64,000 nucleotides of DNA from Armatimonadota bacterium (GCA_028871815.1 JAGWMJ010000006.1:1-64000), one strand, 5' to 3'; shown: positions 35,747-45,346, counted from the first letter of the stretch. Notes: generated by a model not told the origin, from the sequence alone. Program-made: numbers and translations.

Positions 35747-38056
35747 TTACCAGCCCGTATTGCCGATATCGGCTATACCGCAGCCGGAGCCATCTGCCAA
35801 CCCGACAACAAAGCGGATCGGTTCGGCGCTGCGCACCCACTTCACCATAATCACATTATCGCCTGCGCGCAGCGATATATCCACTGCCCAGGGTCCCGAG
35901 CCAACCTGCGGCAGCCATGGATCTTTGTTGAGCCGGCGAAAGACCAGCGCGCCATTGAGCCAGACCTTCACGCCATAGTTGCTGTTCACGACCAGACGCG
36001 CATCGCGCGCGGCACGGCTCCGAAATACGGTCTGGCCGTAGCAAACACCCTCGGAAGAGCGGAACAGCGACTCAAGGTCCATGCTCGCTTCAGCGAACAC
36101 ACGTCGCTCCCAGCCGATGGATTGCTGCAGACGGCTGGTGTACCGTTCGGCGAGGCCCGGTCTGTCTTCCGGCGCGCCGGCCCGGTCATAGCCGTCGCCG
36201 CCAAAGCTGGCAAACGGCCCGGTTACAACCCAGCAGGAGGCGCCAAGGATCACGAATTCGGCGAACATCGTCGATCCGCCGTCCGAGGGGTCCAGACGCA
36301 AGGTCAATGCGTTGGCAATATCAATGAAAGCGCTGCCTTCCCGTACCATCACGGCGAAGCCGAATCGGGCAGCCGCGCCGGCGGCGATCACGTGCCGCTG
36401 TCCGTAATCGGGCGGCGCCGCCACCTGCCAACCAGCGGGCGCCAGCAGCGACACACGGCCATCAAATGGCTGATCGGTCGTGTTGAGTACCGTGAACTGC
36501 AGCTGCCGGTTCTCGTTGTAGGCAACGGCTGCGTTGGCGCCCATATCCATGGTAACCGTGAATGCGCCCGCCGGGCTGGAGGTGGAGCAGGGAGGCGCTA
36601 CCAGCAGCGGCTTGATGGAGGTGCTGTCGGCCCACGCAATTGCGCCACTCCAGTCCGGCGCCGCAGGCGCAGCGGTGACCTGAGGTGGCGCGGTAAGCTG
36701 TTCGGCCTCGTCCTGCTCGAGTACTTCGGTTTGCGGTACGGTCGCGGCGTCCGAATTGATGGGCTGCGGTATGGCGGCCGTTGCCACAGGGAGAGGCGCC
36801 GGCAGGTCGGACGGAACCGCAGCCTGTGGCGTAGGCACCGGTTCCGTTAGATCGGTATCGTCCGGTACCGGCGAACTCGCCGGGGCTTCGGCTCTCTCGG
36901 TCGGCGCGACGGATGGCGGAGCGACCAGTGCGGCGGCCGGCTCCGCGGCGCCACTTGCAGCATGTGCCGGGTCAGCGACATCCCGGGCGCCATCCGCGCT
37001 CGGCGGCGCTGCAGGTTGCTGCACATCCGGCGACTCCGGCACGGCAACGGTTTCGCAGATCGCGGTGTCGTGGCAGCATGCCGACACAATTTGAGCGCCG
37101 AGCGCAGCGGTGCGATCGGCAAGCTCCTGCGTGGTCGCCGCGGCGCGGAAGTTGACAAGGCCCACACCCGGGATGATCACACCGGCCAGGGGCGCGATCC
37201 ACGCAGGCGGCAGCCCTCGGGCGCCGAGCAGGATACCCAGTGTGGAACCCACTGCGCCGGCAGCTGCTTCGGACTCGAAGCCACAGTTGGCCGCGGCGCA
37301 GATCGCTTCGCCGAAACCGCCAAGTGCGGCGAGGAAGCCGATTGTGAAGAAACCGGCTGTCAGCGCTGCGTCGTTGCCAACTCCGCCGCCCAGCGAGTTC
37401 ATAACCGCTTCGCGCGCGGTCAGCCATGTACGGCCCTGCTGCCAGGTGGCAAGCGCCGCCTTTACGGCGATGGCGGTGCGGCATGTGCGCGGTATCATCG
37501 CCAGGCCGATGGTGAGCAGCGACATCGTGTCACTGAGGAAGAAGGCCGAACTCTGGAGCGCCGCAAGGAACATGGCGGACCACACGCCTTCTTCCGCGTG
37601 ATCCATACGCGAATCGTAACACGCTCGTGCCGCCGCTATCTGCGGTGCGCCCGGCGCCGTCAACGCCCAAATCTCAGCGCGGGCAAAGCCGGCAACGCCG
37701 TGTTTAGCGGGGTTGCTGTGAAAGCCGGACGCAGGCGGCCGGAGCCCCCGCCGCATGTTGAGCGCGGCGAAGCCCAACTCCGACTGGTTGTACGCCAGGT
37801 GGTCCATCCATGCGGCGGCCAGATCCTCCGGAGTCACCTCGCCAGGGCGCTGCTCCAGCGTGGCCAGCCAAACCAGCGGAAAGTCCATCCATGGGCCCGC
37901 GTACGGCTGAGATGGTGTGGTTGGCCAGCCGGCTAGCGATCCAGGAAACGCACTGCCCTGAAGGTTGCTGCCCAGAGTCAGGCCGGCCAGGCGGCCTTGC
38001 CAGGCTCCCAACACCTTGTCTGCATAGTCGGCTGTTGAGATTTCCAGAGATGCCAT
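35747..38056 (-). CDS. ADP-ribosylglycohydrolase-like protein with C-terminal beta domain
   Basis: The 769-residue product starts at ATG 38056 (GAAAGG eight bases upstream). Residues 10-340 look like the all-helical ADP-ribosylglycohydrolase fold: YADKVLGAWQGRLAGLTLGS, GPWMDFPLVWLATLE, DHAEEGVWSAMFLAALQSSAFF, and NCGFESEAAAGAVGSTLGILLG. Classical enzymes show Asp-rich metal motifs (TDDT, DTDT) at these sites; here they read MDFP and ESEA, so catalysis may be altered or lost. A Pro/Ala/Val-rich linker (about 350-470) leads to a beta region ending in a lectin-like module (NYGVKVWLNGALVFRRLNKD, AGDNVIMVKWV). No signal peptide is seen. Confidence 0.75.
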   Translation of the reverse strand: MASLEISTADYADKVLGAWQGRLAGLTLGSNLQGSAFPGSLAGWPTTPSQPYAGPWMDFPLVWLATLEQRPGEVTPEDLAAAWMDHLAYNQSELGFAALNMRRGLRPPASGFHSNPAKHGVAGFARAEIWALTAPGAPQIAAARACYDSRMDHAEEGVWSAMFLAALQSSAFFLSDTMSLLTIGLAMIPRTCRTAIAVKAALATWQQGRTWLTAREAVMNSLGGGVGNDAALTAGFFTIGFLAALGGFGEAICAAANCGFESEAAAGAVGSTLGILLGARGLPPAWIAPLAGVIIPGVGLVNFRAAATTQELADRTAALGAQIVSACCHDTAICETVAVPESPDVQQPAAPPSADGARDVADPAHAASGAAEPAAALVAPPSVAPTERAEAPASSPVPDDTDLTEPVPTPQAAVPSDLPAPLPVATAAIPQPINSDAATVPQTEVLEQDEAEQLTAPPQVTAAPAAPDWSGAIAWADSTSIKPLLVAPPCSTSSPAGAFTVTMDMGANAAVAYNENRQLQFTVLNTTDQPFDGRVSLLAPAGWQVAAPPDYGQRHVIAAGAAARFGFAVMVREGSAFIDIANALTLRLDPSDGGSTMFAEFVILGASCWVVTGPFASFGGDGYDRAGAPEDRPGLAERYTSRLQQSIGWERRVFAEASMDLESLFRSSEGVCYGQTVFRSRAARDARLVVNSNYGVKVWLNGALVFRRLNKDPWLPQVGSGPWAVDISLRAGDNVIMVKWVRSAEPIRFVVGLADGSGCGIADIGNTGW

Positions 38057-38655
38057 CGGCAAAACCTTTCGCCCGAAGCACATGAGAGCCAGAGCAGGCC
38101 GGCTTAACGTAATATGATGACAGATGCAGTTGGTCAGATGGTGGAGGCGTGCCGCAACCCATTCGCGAAGCGCTGGCTGTGGCGTGCGCTCCGGCCAGCC
38201 TCAGTACGATTGCCCTTGAGTGCGACATGCCGCGGCGATAGAGTAAAGCTGCCAGCCGCGGCAGCGCCGGCCAGGGCGCAGAGCGCACGCACGAACATCC
38301 GTTGACGGATGGCGCCCTTCGCGAGAACGATGGAACAGACGATGGCGGTCTTCGACCCGAAGCCTCAAACCAGGTTTGCAGCGGCTGCCGGAAGGCAGAC
38401 TTTGCACAACATGCTGCTGCAGGACAAAGCTACCAAAGCCAAGAATATATGCGGTGTCACGAGCCTACTCGTCGCATAGTTCACGCATCAGCGCGCCATC
38501 CGTGTTACCTGTCGCATCGGTGAAATGCGGCAACGAGTGGAAGGCGCTGAGCAGCATCATGACCAGGCAGCACATTATGATCAACGGAAAGACACTCAAC
38601 GCCGGATAGCGTCGGGCGGCGTTTCGCCTGTCAAATCGACCCAAGGGAGACACGC
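38057..38655 (+). other. Gap of about 600 bases without a supported gene
   Basis: No frame here has a convincing start, ribosome binding site and protein-like content together. The most protein-like stretch is on the minus strand near 38465-38615 (LSVFPLIIMCCLVMMLLSAF, a hydrophobic segment), but it lacks a proper start codon. The GGGAG ribosome binding site of the next gene lies at the right end. Confidence 0.4.
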
Positions 38656-39174
38656 ATGACGAACCTAAGCACATTTGCACTCGTTCTGCTCGCCGCTGCC
38701 GGCCCCGGCGGCAAGGCAAAGCCCTCGCCGGCTGCCGCATTGGCCCGGAAGCAGATTGAACAAGCCATGCTGGTGCTTGACAAAGCCACAATAGCGAGAT
38801 CGATCGCCCAAACGATGGCGATGCTCGATAAAAAGTTCGTAGGGCATGAGCCGGGCGGCGTTACAACAAACTATGCCGCGATCGAGCTGAGGCTGAAGCA
38901 GGAGTACAAGCTGATAACCAAGGTTTCGACATCTACTGCCAGAATAACCAGCTTTGCGTTCCACGGTAATACGGTAGTGACCACGATTGCGCAGTCCGAG
39001 ACCGGCACACTGAACGTGCCGGCCGGGTCACCCCGGTTTAAGGCGGGTCCGCAGCCTTACAAAGATGTCTCGACCGACCGCATTACCTGGGTGAAGCGTG
39101 GAAAAAGCTGGAAGGTGCTGGTGGACACGCAGTTGACGGATACAACTACCGTGAGTGGCAAGAAAGTCAGCTAG
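38656..39174 (+). CDS. Secreted hypothetical protein with NTF2/SnoaL-like appearance
   Basis: The 172-residue product begins MTNLSTFALVLLAAAGPGGKAKP, a short signal peptide, and has GGGAG about eight bases before the ATG. The body (IARSIAQTMAMLDKKFVGHE, ITSFAFHGNTVVTTIAQSETG, RITWVKRGKSWKVLVDTQLTD) has the helix-then-curved-sheet rhythm of NTF2-like domains, with the typical ending W-x-R-G-K-S-W-K-V. No catalytic residues can be assigned. It is transcribed alone. Confidence 0.6.
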   Translation: MTNLSTFALVLLAAAGPGGKAKPSPAAALARKQIEQAMLVLDKATIARSIAQTMAMLDKKFVGHEPGGVTTNYAAIELRLKQEYKLITKVSTSTARITSFAFHGNTVVTTIAQSETGTLNVPAGSPRFKAGPQPYKDVSTDRITWVKRGKSWKVLVDTQLTDTTTVSGKKVS

Positions 39175-39674
39175 CGCTCGGCTGGCCACGAGACGGGCGC
39201 ACAGACGCTCAATGGCTGCGTCGACTTGCTGCAAGTGTTGTACTTGAGCCGCCTTCAGCTGCCGGATGAGAACCTCTTCGAGCGGTTCTGTCGGCTTTCG
39301 TCGCTTGATGCTCGCCGGCTCCTCCTTGCCCGGCGCGGCCTCGTCGTTTGATCGGGAAACAGGCGCCGCGGCTGCTGAAATGGCCCGCAAACGAGGTTGC
39401 TGCTCAGATGCATCGCGCCACCGATACAGAGCAGCCAGGCTTACCAGGAGTCCTTCAACACCATCTGAACAGAGGCGCCTTCCGCGAGGGGTGCGAGCGC
39501 CTTCGCTCTAAGGCGATCGGATGGCTCCGCAAACGCCACATCCTCACCGCTTGACCGGAGCTCACGCAAGAGGCAGCAGGCTTTGGTACCCGCGATGCCG
39601 CAGCGGTCGATGAGATCCTCAGGCGTAGTGCTGGACCGAACTGAAGCAAGGACCCCGTCGCGAACGGAGTCCGG
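39175..39674 (-). pseudogene. Frameshifted helix-turn-helix gene remnant
   Basis: On the minus strand one frame, open from 39674, reads TPEDLIDRCGIAGTKACCLL, LRAKALAPLAEGASVQMVLKDSW and stops at TAA 39443-39441. The neighbouring frame resumes at the same place with VSLAALYRWRDASEQQ, so a single-base shift restores an HTH of the type LAEGxSVxxV...VSLAALYRWRD found in transposase OrfA and related regulators. It continues with a basic linker and a coil, EPLEEVLIRQLKAAQVQHLQ. No start codon is seen upstream. It is a decayed gene, perhaps from an insertion element; no inverted repeats were identified. Confidence 0.45.
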
Positions 39675-39782
39675 TTAACGTCGCGTCATGACGCGTTGTC
39701 ACGTTATTGGGCAGAAGGGATCTCCGATAGGCGCCCATTGCCGCGCAGCGCCAACGGAAGCGCCGCCCGCAACATCGTGCGC

Positions 39783-41156
39783 CTAGCTGCCGGCATCGCG
39801 GTCCGAATTCTCTACTTTGCGGGCAAGCAGCCGAATCGGTGTGCCTTCCAGCGGCCAGACTTTGCGGATCTGGTTTTCGAGATATCGCTGATACGAGAAA
39901 TGAAACAGGCTTGTGTCGTTGCAAAAGAGAACAATCGTAGGAGGTCGGACGCGCGCCATGGTAGCGTAGTAGATGCGCAGTTCGCGCCCGCTCTCCAGGT
40001 ATGGGTGCTTTTCGGCGGCTTCGCGGATGAGGCGGTTCAGTTCGCCGGTTGGTATGCGGTGTGCGTGGTTTTGTGCCGAGGCAATCGCCGTCTCCATTGC
40101 GGCCCGGATACCGAAGCGTTGCGTGGCGGAGACGAATACGAGCGGCGCCCAGGCCAGGTAGGGACACTCCTTGCGAAACGCAGCCGTAAAGGCCAGCATC
40201 AGCTTGCGGTCGGGCTTTCGGGCGTTGCCGCCGTCGCGACGGATGACGCCAGGGTCGACCAAATCCCACTTGTTCACGGCGATGATACAGGCGCGGCCGG
40301 CATCGTTGGCAAATGATGTGACCCGCTTGTCGCCATCCATCACGCCGGTGGAACCATCGATGACCACCACACCGACATCACTGCGCTCGAGGCCGGCGCG
40401 GGCGCGCATCGCCATGTAGTACTCCACCGTGCCCTGGATTTTGCGGTTGCGGCGGAGGCCGGCCGTATCCAGCAGCATCAGCGGCGTTCCGGCCCATTCC
40501 AGCGGCATGTCGATGGTATCGCGCGTGGTGCCGGGTATTGGACTGGTTATCGCCCGATCCTCCCCGAGGATCGCGTTCACCAGTGAGGACTTTCCAACAT
40601 TAGGCCGGCCAACAATGGCAAGGCCGATCCGGTCGGAATCCTCCGCTTCACTCTGCTCAGCGGGGAGAGACTGAACAATGAGGTCCAGCAGCTCGGCCAC
40701 GTTGTGGCCGTGGACGGCGGAGATGGCGAGAACCTCGCCAAGTCCCAGGCCGTAAAACTCGCCAGATTCATTCTGGAGACGTGAATTGTCGGCCTTGTTC
40801 GCCACCACAATGACCGGAACAGTAGCCGATCTCAACGGATTGGCGATTTCGCGATCTGCGGGCGTGAGGCCGTGCGCTGTATCCACCATGAACAGGATCA
40901 CGTCGGCTTCGGCCATCGCCACGTCGGCCTGGGCCTTCACCTGCTGCAAAAGCGGATCGGATTCGTCGGGCAAGATGCCGCCGGTGTCGATCAGGATGAA
41001 ACCGCGCCCATTCCATTCTGCCGGCTGATAGAGCCGGTCGCGCGTGATACCCGGCGTATCCTCCACGATGGCCACGCGGCGGCCAATGAGGCGGTTGAAC
41101 AGGGTCGATTTCCCCACGTTGGGGCGGCCTACAACGGCGACGATTGGCTTGGGCAT
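39783..41156 (-). CDS. der: Ribosome assembly GTPase Der (EngA)
   Basis: Der has two GTPase domains in tandem and helps mature the 50S subunit. From ATG 41156 the product is 457 residues. Domain 1 has GRPNVGKST (10-18), DTPGITRDR and DTGGI; domain 2, from about residue 180, has VGRPNVGKSS, PGTTRDTIDM, DTAGLRRNRKI and VNKWDLV. The C-terminal KH-like domain ends with YATMARVRPPTIVLFCND. An upstream in-frame start at 41213 lacks family support. It is transcribed alone. Confidence 0.97.
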   Translation of the reverse strand: MPKPIVAVVGRPNVGKSTLFNRLIGRRVAIVEDTPGITRDRLYQPAEWNGRGFILIDTGGILPDESDPLLQQVKAQADVAMAEADVILFMVDTAHGLTPADREIANPLRSATVPVIVVANKADNSRLQNESGEFYGLGLGEVLAISAVHGHNVAELLDLIVQSLPAEQSEAEDSDRIGLAIVGRPNVGKSSLVNAILGEDRAITSPIPGTTRDTIDMPLEWAGTPLMLLDTAGLRRNRKIQGTVEYYMAMRARAGLERSDVGVVVIDGSTGVMDGDKRVTSFANDAGRACIIAVNKWDLVDPGVIRRDGGNARKPDRKLMLAFTAAFRKECPYLAWAPLVFVSATQRFGIRAAMETAIASAQNHAHRIPTGELNRLIREAAEKHPYLESGRELRIYYATMARVRPPTIVLFCNDTSLFHFSYQRYLENQIRKVWPLEGTPIRLLARKVENSDRDAGS

Positions 41157-41328
41157 GACAAGAGGGTCGTTTCGCAGCACGCAGGAATCGGTTCGCGGCG
41201 AACGGATCACCATTCTACCTGCTCCGTGTCGGCGCCTCCGGCGCAGAAGCGGGACGGAACAGTAAAGCGCAGCGACTTTCGGAAGTGCGCGCGCCGTGTT
41301 TTGCAGTGTCGGTGGCGGTACGCAGGGG

Positions 41329-41334
41329 TATAAT
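41329..41334 (+). promoter_or_regulatory. -10 box before the transglutaminase-like gene
   Basis: A perfect TATAAT stands 60 bases before ATG 41394 in the divergent region between der and the transglutaminase-like gene. No strong -35 box is seen at 16-18 bases distance. Confidence 0.45.
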
Positions 41335-41393
41335 GGCAGGGTGACTCCGGGATGCGCGTTAGCCCATGGCGGCCCGCAATGAGGGGACTGCGA

Positions 41394-42977
41394 ATGACCT
41401 GGCCATTTGAGCGATGCGGCCGGGCCGTGGCGCGCCCGGTGTTTTTTGCGAGTTTAATTGTTTGCGCGCCGTACGTGCTGGCGCAAGCCCAGGGCGGTGC
41501 GCCACCACCCGACCAGTACTTTGGTATTTACATGGGCGGCGCACGGGTCGGTTACACGCAAACCCGTACCGTCCGGGCGGAATGGATGGCGAAACCGGCG
41601 TGGCGGATGACTACGTCCGGCAAATTCAGGATCAACCTGCTTGGCCAAAGCCTGGAGCAGGATGAAGCCACCGACACGGTGACCGACCTGCGGTTTCAGC
41701 CCCTTCACCAGGTGTTCAATGTCACCTCCGGTGGGAGCGCGATCCACGTGACGGCCGACTACGATTATGCGACCCGCAAAATCAGCTGCGCGGTAGGCCG
41801 CGGCGCCAACGCCTCGCGCAAAGTGCTGAGCATTCCTCCGGGCGCCGACCTTGCCGCCGATTCCGACTTTGCCACCGAAGGCAAGAGCCTCAAGGCAGGG
41901 CAGACCCAGGTCATCTGGTATCTGGAGCCGACTACCGTTGAGCTTGATCGGGCGACAGCTCGCGTTACCGGCCGGACGCAAATAACCGATCCCATCACCA
42001 ACCAGCCCGAGGTGGCATGGAAAGTGGTTACAGCCACAACGCTGGGTGATATGACATCGATCCAGACAGCCGACGGCCGATTGATCTCGCAGGATATGAG
42101 CCTGGGCCCGATCAGCATTTCGTTTCGCGCCGAGTCGCCCCCAGCGGGCGCGGAGAAGCCGATTGCATCGTACACGCCGCCCATGGATTTCGCGTTGGCA
42201 ACGGCCGTAGTGACCAATCTGAACATCGCCGATCCGCGCGCTATCACCGGCATGCAGGCGGTGATAACCGGGCTGCCGAAAACCGCTGTGATCTCCGACA
42301 TGCGCCAGCGGATGAATCCGGATGGAGAGGCCTTTAGTATCCGCGTGCACGCCCTGCCTCTACCGCAGCACAGTGCGCTTAATGTGGCCTCAAACGCTGC
42401 TGGAATGCAACGCTGGCTGGAGGATGCTGCTTATCTGGACTTGGGAAACGCAACGATCAAAGAGATTGCGGCGCGACTGAGGCACGGCAGCACGGACCCG
42501 GCCGCAGTTGCAACGCGAATCCGCGATTGGGTTCATCAAAAGATCACACCCGACGCGGAAATTGGCGTGCCGCGAAGTGCGGCGGATGTGCTGAGGAACC
42601 CACGCGGCGTGTGTCGCGACTATGCCACCCTGTTCGCCGCAGTGGCACGGGACGCGGGGATACCAACCCGACTGTGTGCCGGCATCGTCTACTTCCAGGG
42701 ACGGTTCTACTATCACGCGTGGGACGAATGCTGGCTGGGCAAATGGATCGCCGTTGATCCCACGCTTTACAATCCGAAGCATCCAGAGGCATTCGTGGAC
42801 GCCACACATATCAAGTTCGCCGAGGGTGATCCTGAGAATATGTTTGCAGCCGTTCAGGTTGTGGGCAAAATCGGCGTGCACATCACGTGGGTGCAGCCCG
42901 CCGCTGAGAGTGTGGGAGACGGGCAGAATCGCGCAGTCAGCGGTAGAAAGCGGGTGGCGACTCGTGTTACGCCGTAA
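41394..42977 (+). CDS. Secreted transglutaminase-like protein
   Basis: A 527-residue protein with a signal peptide (PVFFASLIVCAPYVLAQAQ). The N-terminal two thirds is beta-rich (YFGIYMGGARVGYTQTRTV). The C-terminal transglutaminase-like core has the full Cys-His-Asp triad: Cys407 in NPRGVCRDYATLFAAVARDA, His441 in YYHAWDECW and Asp455 in WIAVDPTLYN. Bacterial members act mostly as proteases or cross-linkers outside the cytoplasm; the substrate is unknown. ATG 41394 follows AGGGG by about seven bases; ATGs at 41352 and 41379 are alternatives. Its end overlaps the next gene. Confidence 0.88.
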   Translation: MTWPFERCGRAVARPVFFASLIVCAPYVLAQAQGGAPPPDQYFGIYMGGARVGYTQTRTVRAEWMAKPAWRMTTSGKFRINLLGQSLEQDEATDTVTDLRFQPLHQVFNVTSGGSAIHVTADYDYATRKISCAVGRGANASRKVLSIPPGADLAADSDFATEGKSLKAGQTQVIWYLEPTTVELDRATARVTGRTQITDPITNQPEVAWKVVTATTLGDMTSIQTADGRLISQDMSLGPISISFRAESPPAGAEKPIASYTPPMDFALATAVVTNLNIADPRAITGMQAVITGLPKTAVISDMRQRMNPDGEAFSIRVHALPLPQHSALNVASNAAGMQRWLEDAAYLDLGNATIKEIAARLRHGSTDPAAVATRIRDWVHQKITPDAEIGVPRSAADVLRNPRGVCRDYATLFAAVARDAGIPTRLCAGIVYFQGRFYYHAWDECWLGKWIAVDPTLYNPKHPEAFVDATHIKFAEGDPENMFAAVQVVGKIGVHITWVQPAAESVGDGQNRAVSGRKRVATRVTP

Positions 42978-44193
42978 GGGCTTCCGGTGGTTCTTCACTG
43001 CCGTAATCTGTACAGTTTTTCTACTGGTTGGCGCTTATATCGGCTATGCGCTGCCGGGGCTGCGCTGGTTCCACGACGTTCAGGCGCAAGTGCCCCACTA
43101 CGTGCTGCGTGTGAGGATCGGCATGGCCTTTGTGGGCCTCTTCGCGGGTTTTTGGGTTGGTCCGCGAGCGGCCGATTTGCTGATGACACTTGGCAGGAAC
43201 CTGGAACGGATGAAGCCGGCCGACAAGATCGCCGTCGCTGTAGGAGTGTGCATCGGCGCTGTAATAACGCTGCTCTTCTACCAGTTTCTCTCTAACATGG
43301 CGACGCAGCTCAAGGTGCCCGTAGCCATACAGATTGCCTTTCAGTTTGTGCTGCTTGTCGCGATGGTCTACCTCGGCGTGGTGGCGATGTTGAGCATGAG
43401 GGCAGAAGTGGCGGCGATGTTGGCCCGCGGACAGGGAGGCAACCAGACGGAATCGGGCCCACAGGCCAATTGCAAAATCCTGGATACCAACGTGATCATT
43501 GACGGCCGCATCGCCGATGTGTGCCGAGCCGGGTTCGTGGAGGGCACCCTGTATGTACCGGGCTTTGTATTGGAGGAGCTGCAGCACATCGCCGATTCGC
43601 CAGATTCACTCAAGCGCGCCCGCGGGCGGCGCGGCCTGGATATTCTGAACGGTATGCGCGAACAGCTGCCGATGGTCGTCCGGACCTGGGACAAGGCCCT
43701 GGAGAGATCGGCCTCCGGGGACACGGTTGACACCAAACTGGTGAAGCTGGCGAAGGCGCTTGAAGGCGCCATTATTACCAATGACTTCAACCTGAACAAG
43801 GTGGCGCTGCTGCAGGGCGTAACGGTGCTGAACGTTAATGAACTGGCCAACGCACTGAAGCCGGCCGTGCTTCCTGGCGAGATTATGCAGGTCAAGGTTG
43901 TGAAGGAAGGCAAGGAGGCTGAACAGGGTCTTGCCTATCTGGATGACGGTACGATGATCGTGGTGGAGGATGGCCGCCGGGTCATTGGCGCCACGGTGGA
44001 GGTTGTGGTTGCCAGCGTTATTCAAACGGCAGCCGGCAAAATGATCTTCGCCAAGCTGCCGACCGAAGACGATACCGATTACTCACACGGCCGGCAGCGC
44101 GCCACCGCGGAGCATCCAGAGGAGCAGAATGTCACCTCATTTACCAACCACGGCAGTACTTCCGGCCGCGGGACAGGGAAGGCGGTTCGGTAG
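42964..44193 (+). CDS. YacL-like membrane protein with PIN and TRAM domains
   Basis: GTG 42964 lies inside the previous gene's last codons and yields 409 residues. Four hydrophobic helices (FFTAVICTVFLLVGAYIGYA, IGMAFVGLFAGFWVGP, IAVAVGVCIGAVITLLFY, IQIAFQFVLLVAMVYLG) precede a PIN nuclease-like domain with Asp174 in CKILDTNVIIDGRIADV, and DTKLVKLAKALEGAIITNDFN. The TRAM domain is QVKVVKEGKEAEQGLAYLDD and near. This is the YacL family, frequently upstream of ispD. Its 3' end overlaps ispDF by 65 bases, and its RNA role is inferred from the domains. Confidence 0.92.
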   Translation: MLRRKGFRWFFTAVICTVFLLVGAYIGYALPGLRWFHDVQAQVPHYVLRVRIGMAFVGLFAGFWVGPRAADLLMTLGRNLERMKPADKIAVAVGVCIGAVITLLFYQFLSNMATQLKVPVAIQIAFQFVLLVAMVYLGVVAMLSMRAEVAAMLARGQGGNQTESGPQANCKILDTNVIIDGRIADVCRAGFVEGTLYVPGFVLEELQHIADSPDSLKRARGRRGLDILNGMREQLPMVVRTWDKALERSASGDTVDTKLVKLAKALEGAIITNDFNLNKVALLQGVTVLNVNELANALKPAVLPGEIMQVKVVKEGKEAEQGLAYLDDGTMIVVEDGRRVIGATVEVVVASVIQTAAGKMIFAKLPTEDDTDYSHGRQRATAEHPEEQNVTSFTNHGSTSGRGTGKAVR

Positions 44194-45346
44194 CGAAGGC
44201 AACAAGATTTGGGAGCGCATTGGCGGTCGGTCGCTGTTGCTGCGCAGCGCGATGGCATTTGCAGAGCATGCAGCTATCGACGACGTGGTGGTGGTTGCCG
44301 CGGCGGGCGAGGCGGATCGGGTGGCGGCCGAGTTGGCCGGGTTGCCCAAGCCGCTGATCGTTGCAGGCGGTGGCGCAACGCGGGCCGAGTCGGTGCACAA
44401 TGGCGTCCTCGCGGCGCCAACAGCCACCGAGCTGGTGCTGGTGCACGACGCTGCCCGACCGCTGGTATCGCCCGAGTTGATTTCGCGGGTAGCGCACGCC
44501 ACCGCAAGCGCCGGCGCAGCGGTGCCCGCGCTTGCGGTAAGCGACAGCATAAAGCGGGTCGAGTCGAGCAGGATCACGGCTTCTATTCCGCGCTTGTCGG
44601 CGTGCGATGACGGATCCGGCGGCGTGCTGACCGCGGTTCAAACGCCGCAGGGCGCCCGGCGTGACTGGTTGCTGGCGGCGTGGGAAACATGCCTGCGTGG
44701 GCAGCATGAACCGACGGATGAGGCCAGTCTGCTCGAACTTGCAGGGTATGCCGTAACTACCGTACCAGGCGACGAAGTCAACATCAAGATAACGACGCGC
44801 GAGGACCTGCTTATGGCTGAAGCGCTGCTGGGAACCGCCCGGATGCCGGCCACCCGTACCGGGCTGGGATATGACGTCCATGCGTTTGCCTCGCGTGACG
44901 CCTGCCGCCCGTTGATTTTGGGCGGCGTTACTGTTCCTCATGACCGCGGCCTGCTTGGCCACTCGGATGCGGACGTGGTGCTTCACGCTATCTGTGACGC
45001 GCTCCTTGGCGCCGCGGCGCTGGGCGACATCGGCCAGCACTTTCCGAATACGGACGCAAACTATAAGGATATCAGCAGCCTGCTGCTTCTGGCTGAGGTA
45101 GCTCTGCGACTGCACGAGCATGGATTCGACCCGGTGAACATCGACTGCGCCGTGGTGGCCGAGTCGCCCAAGCTGGCGCCACATATAAGCGCCATGCGCG
45201 AAGTTATCAGCGATACGCTCAAGCTGAACGCCGGCTGCGTCAGCATCAAGGCGACCACCTCGGAGGGCCTTGGCTTTGCGGGTCGGCGCGAAGGGATAGC
45301 GGCCTGGGCGATCGCCACGCTGCAACCACGCGTGCTGCAAATGTAG
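44129..45346 (+). CDS. ispDF: Bifunctional IspD/IspF isoprenoid enzyme
   Basis: One 405-residue chain carries two steps of the non-mevalonate isoprenoid pathway. The N-terminal IspD part (MEP cytidylyltransferase) has TAVLPAAGQGRRFGSEGNK, HDAARPLVSPELI and a TPQG motif (QTPQGARRDWLL). From about residue 240 the IspF part (MEcPP synthase) shows GLGYDVHAFA with its metal-binding Asp and His, GLLGHSDADVVLHAICDALL, and ATTSEGLGFAGRREGIAAWA. Fused IspDF is known in several bacteria. The intervening IspE is not in the window. GAGGAG lies five bases before the ATG. Confidence 0.96.
   Translation: MSPHLPTTAVLPAAGQGRRFGSEGNKIWERIGGRSLLLRSAMAFAEHAAIDDVVVVAAAGEADRVAAELAGLPKPLIVAGGGATRAESVHNGVLAAPTATELVLVHDAARPLVSPELISRVAHATASAGAAVPALAVSDSIKRVESSRITASIPRLSACDDGSGGVLTAVQTPQGARRDWLLAAWETCLRGQHEPTDEASLLELAGYAVTTVPGDEVNIKITTREDLLMAEALLGTARMPATRTGLGYDVHAFASRDACRPLILGGVTVPHDRGLLGHSDADVVLHAICDALLGAAALGDIGQHFPNTDANYKDISSLLLLAEVALRLHEHGFDPVNIDCAVVAESPKLAPHISAMREVISDTLKLNAGCVSIKATTSEGLGFAGRREGIAAWAIATLQPRVLQM

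Noticed and set aside
38201-38620. Minus-strand frame with a hydrophobic segment (LIIMCCLVMMLLSAF)
   Set aside because: No start codon or ribosome binding site gives a sensible protein; kept only as a note in the gap entry.
44141-45340. Minus-strand open frame of 399 codons opposite ispDF
   Set aside because: Entirely antisense to a gene with unmistakable IspD and IspF motifs; the protein has no recognisable features.
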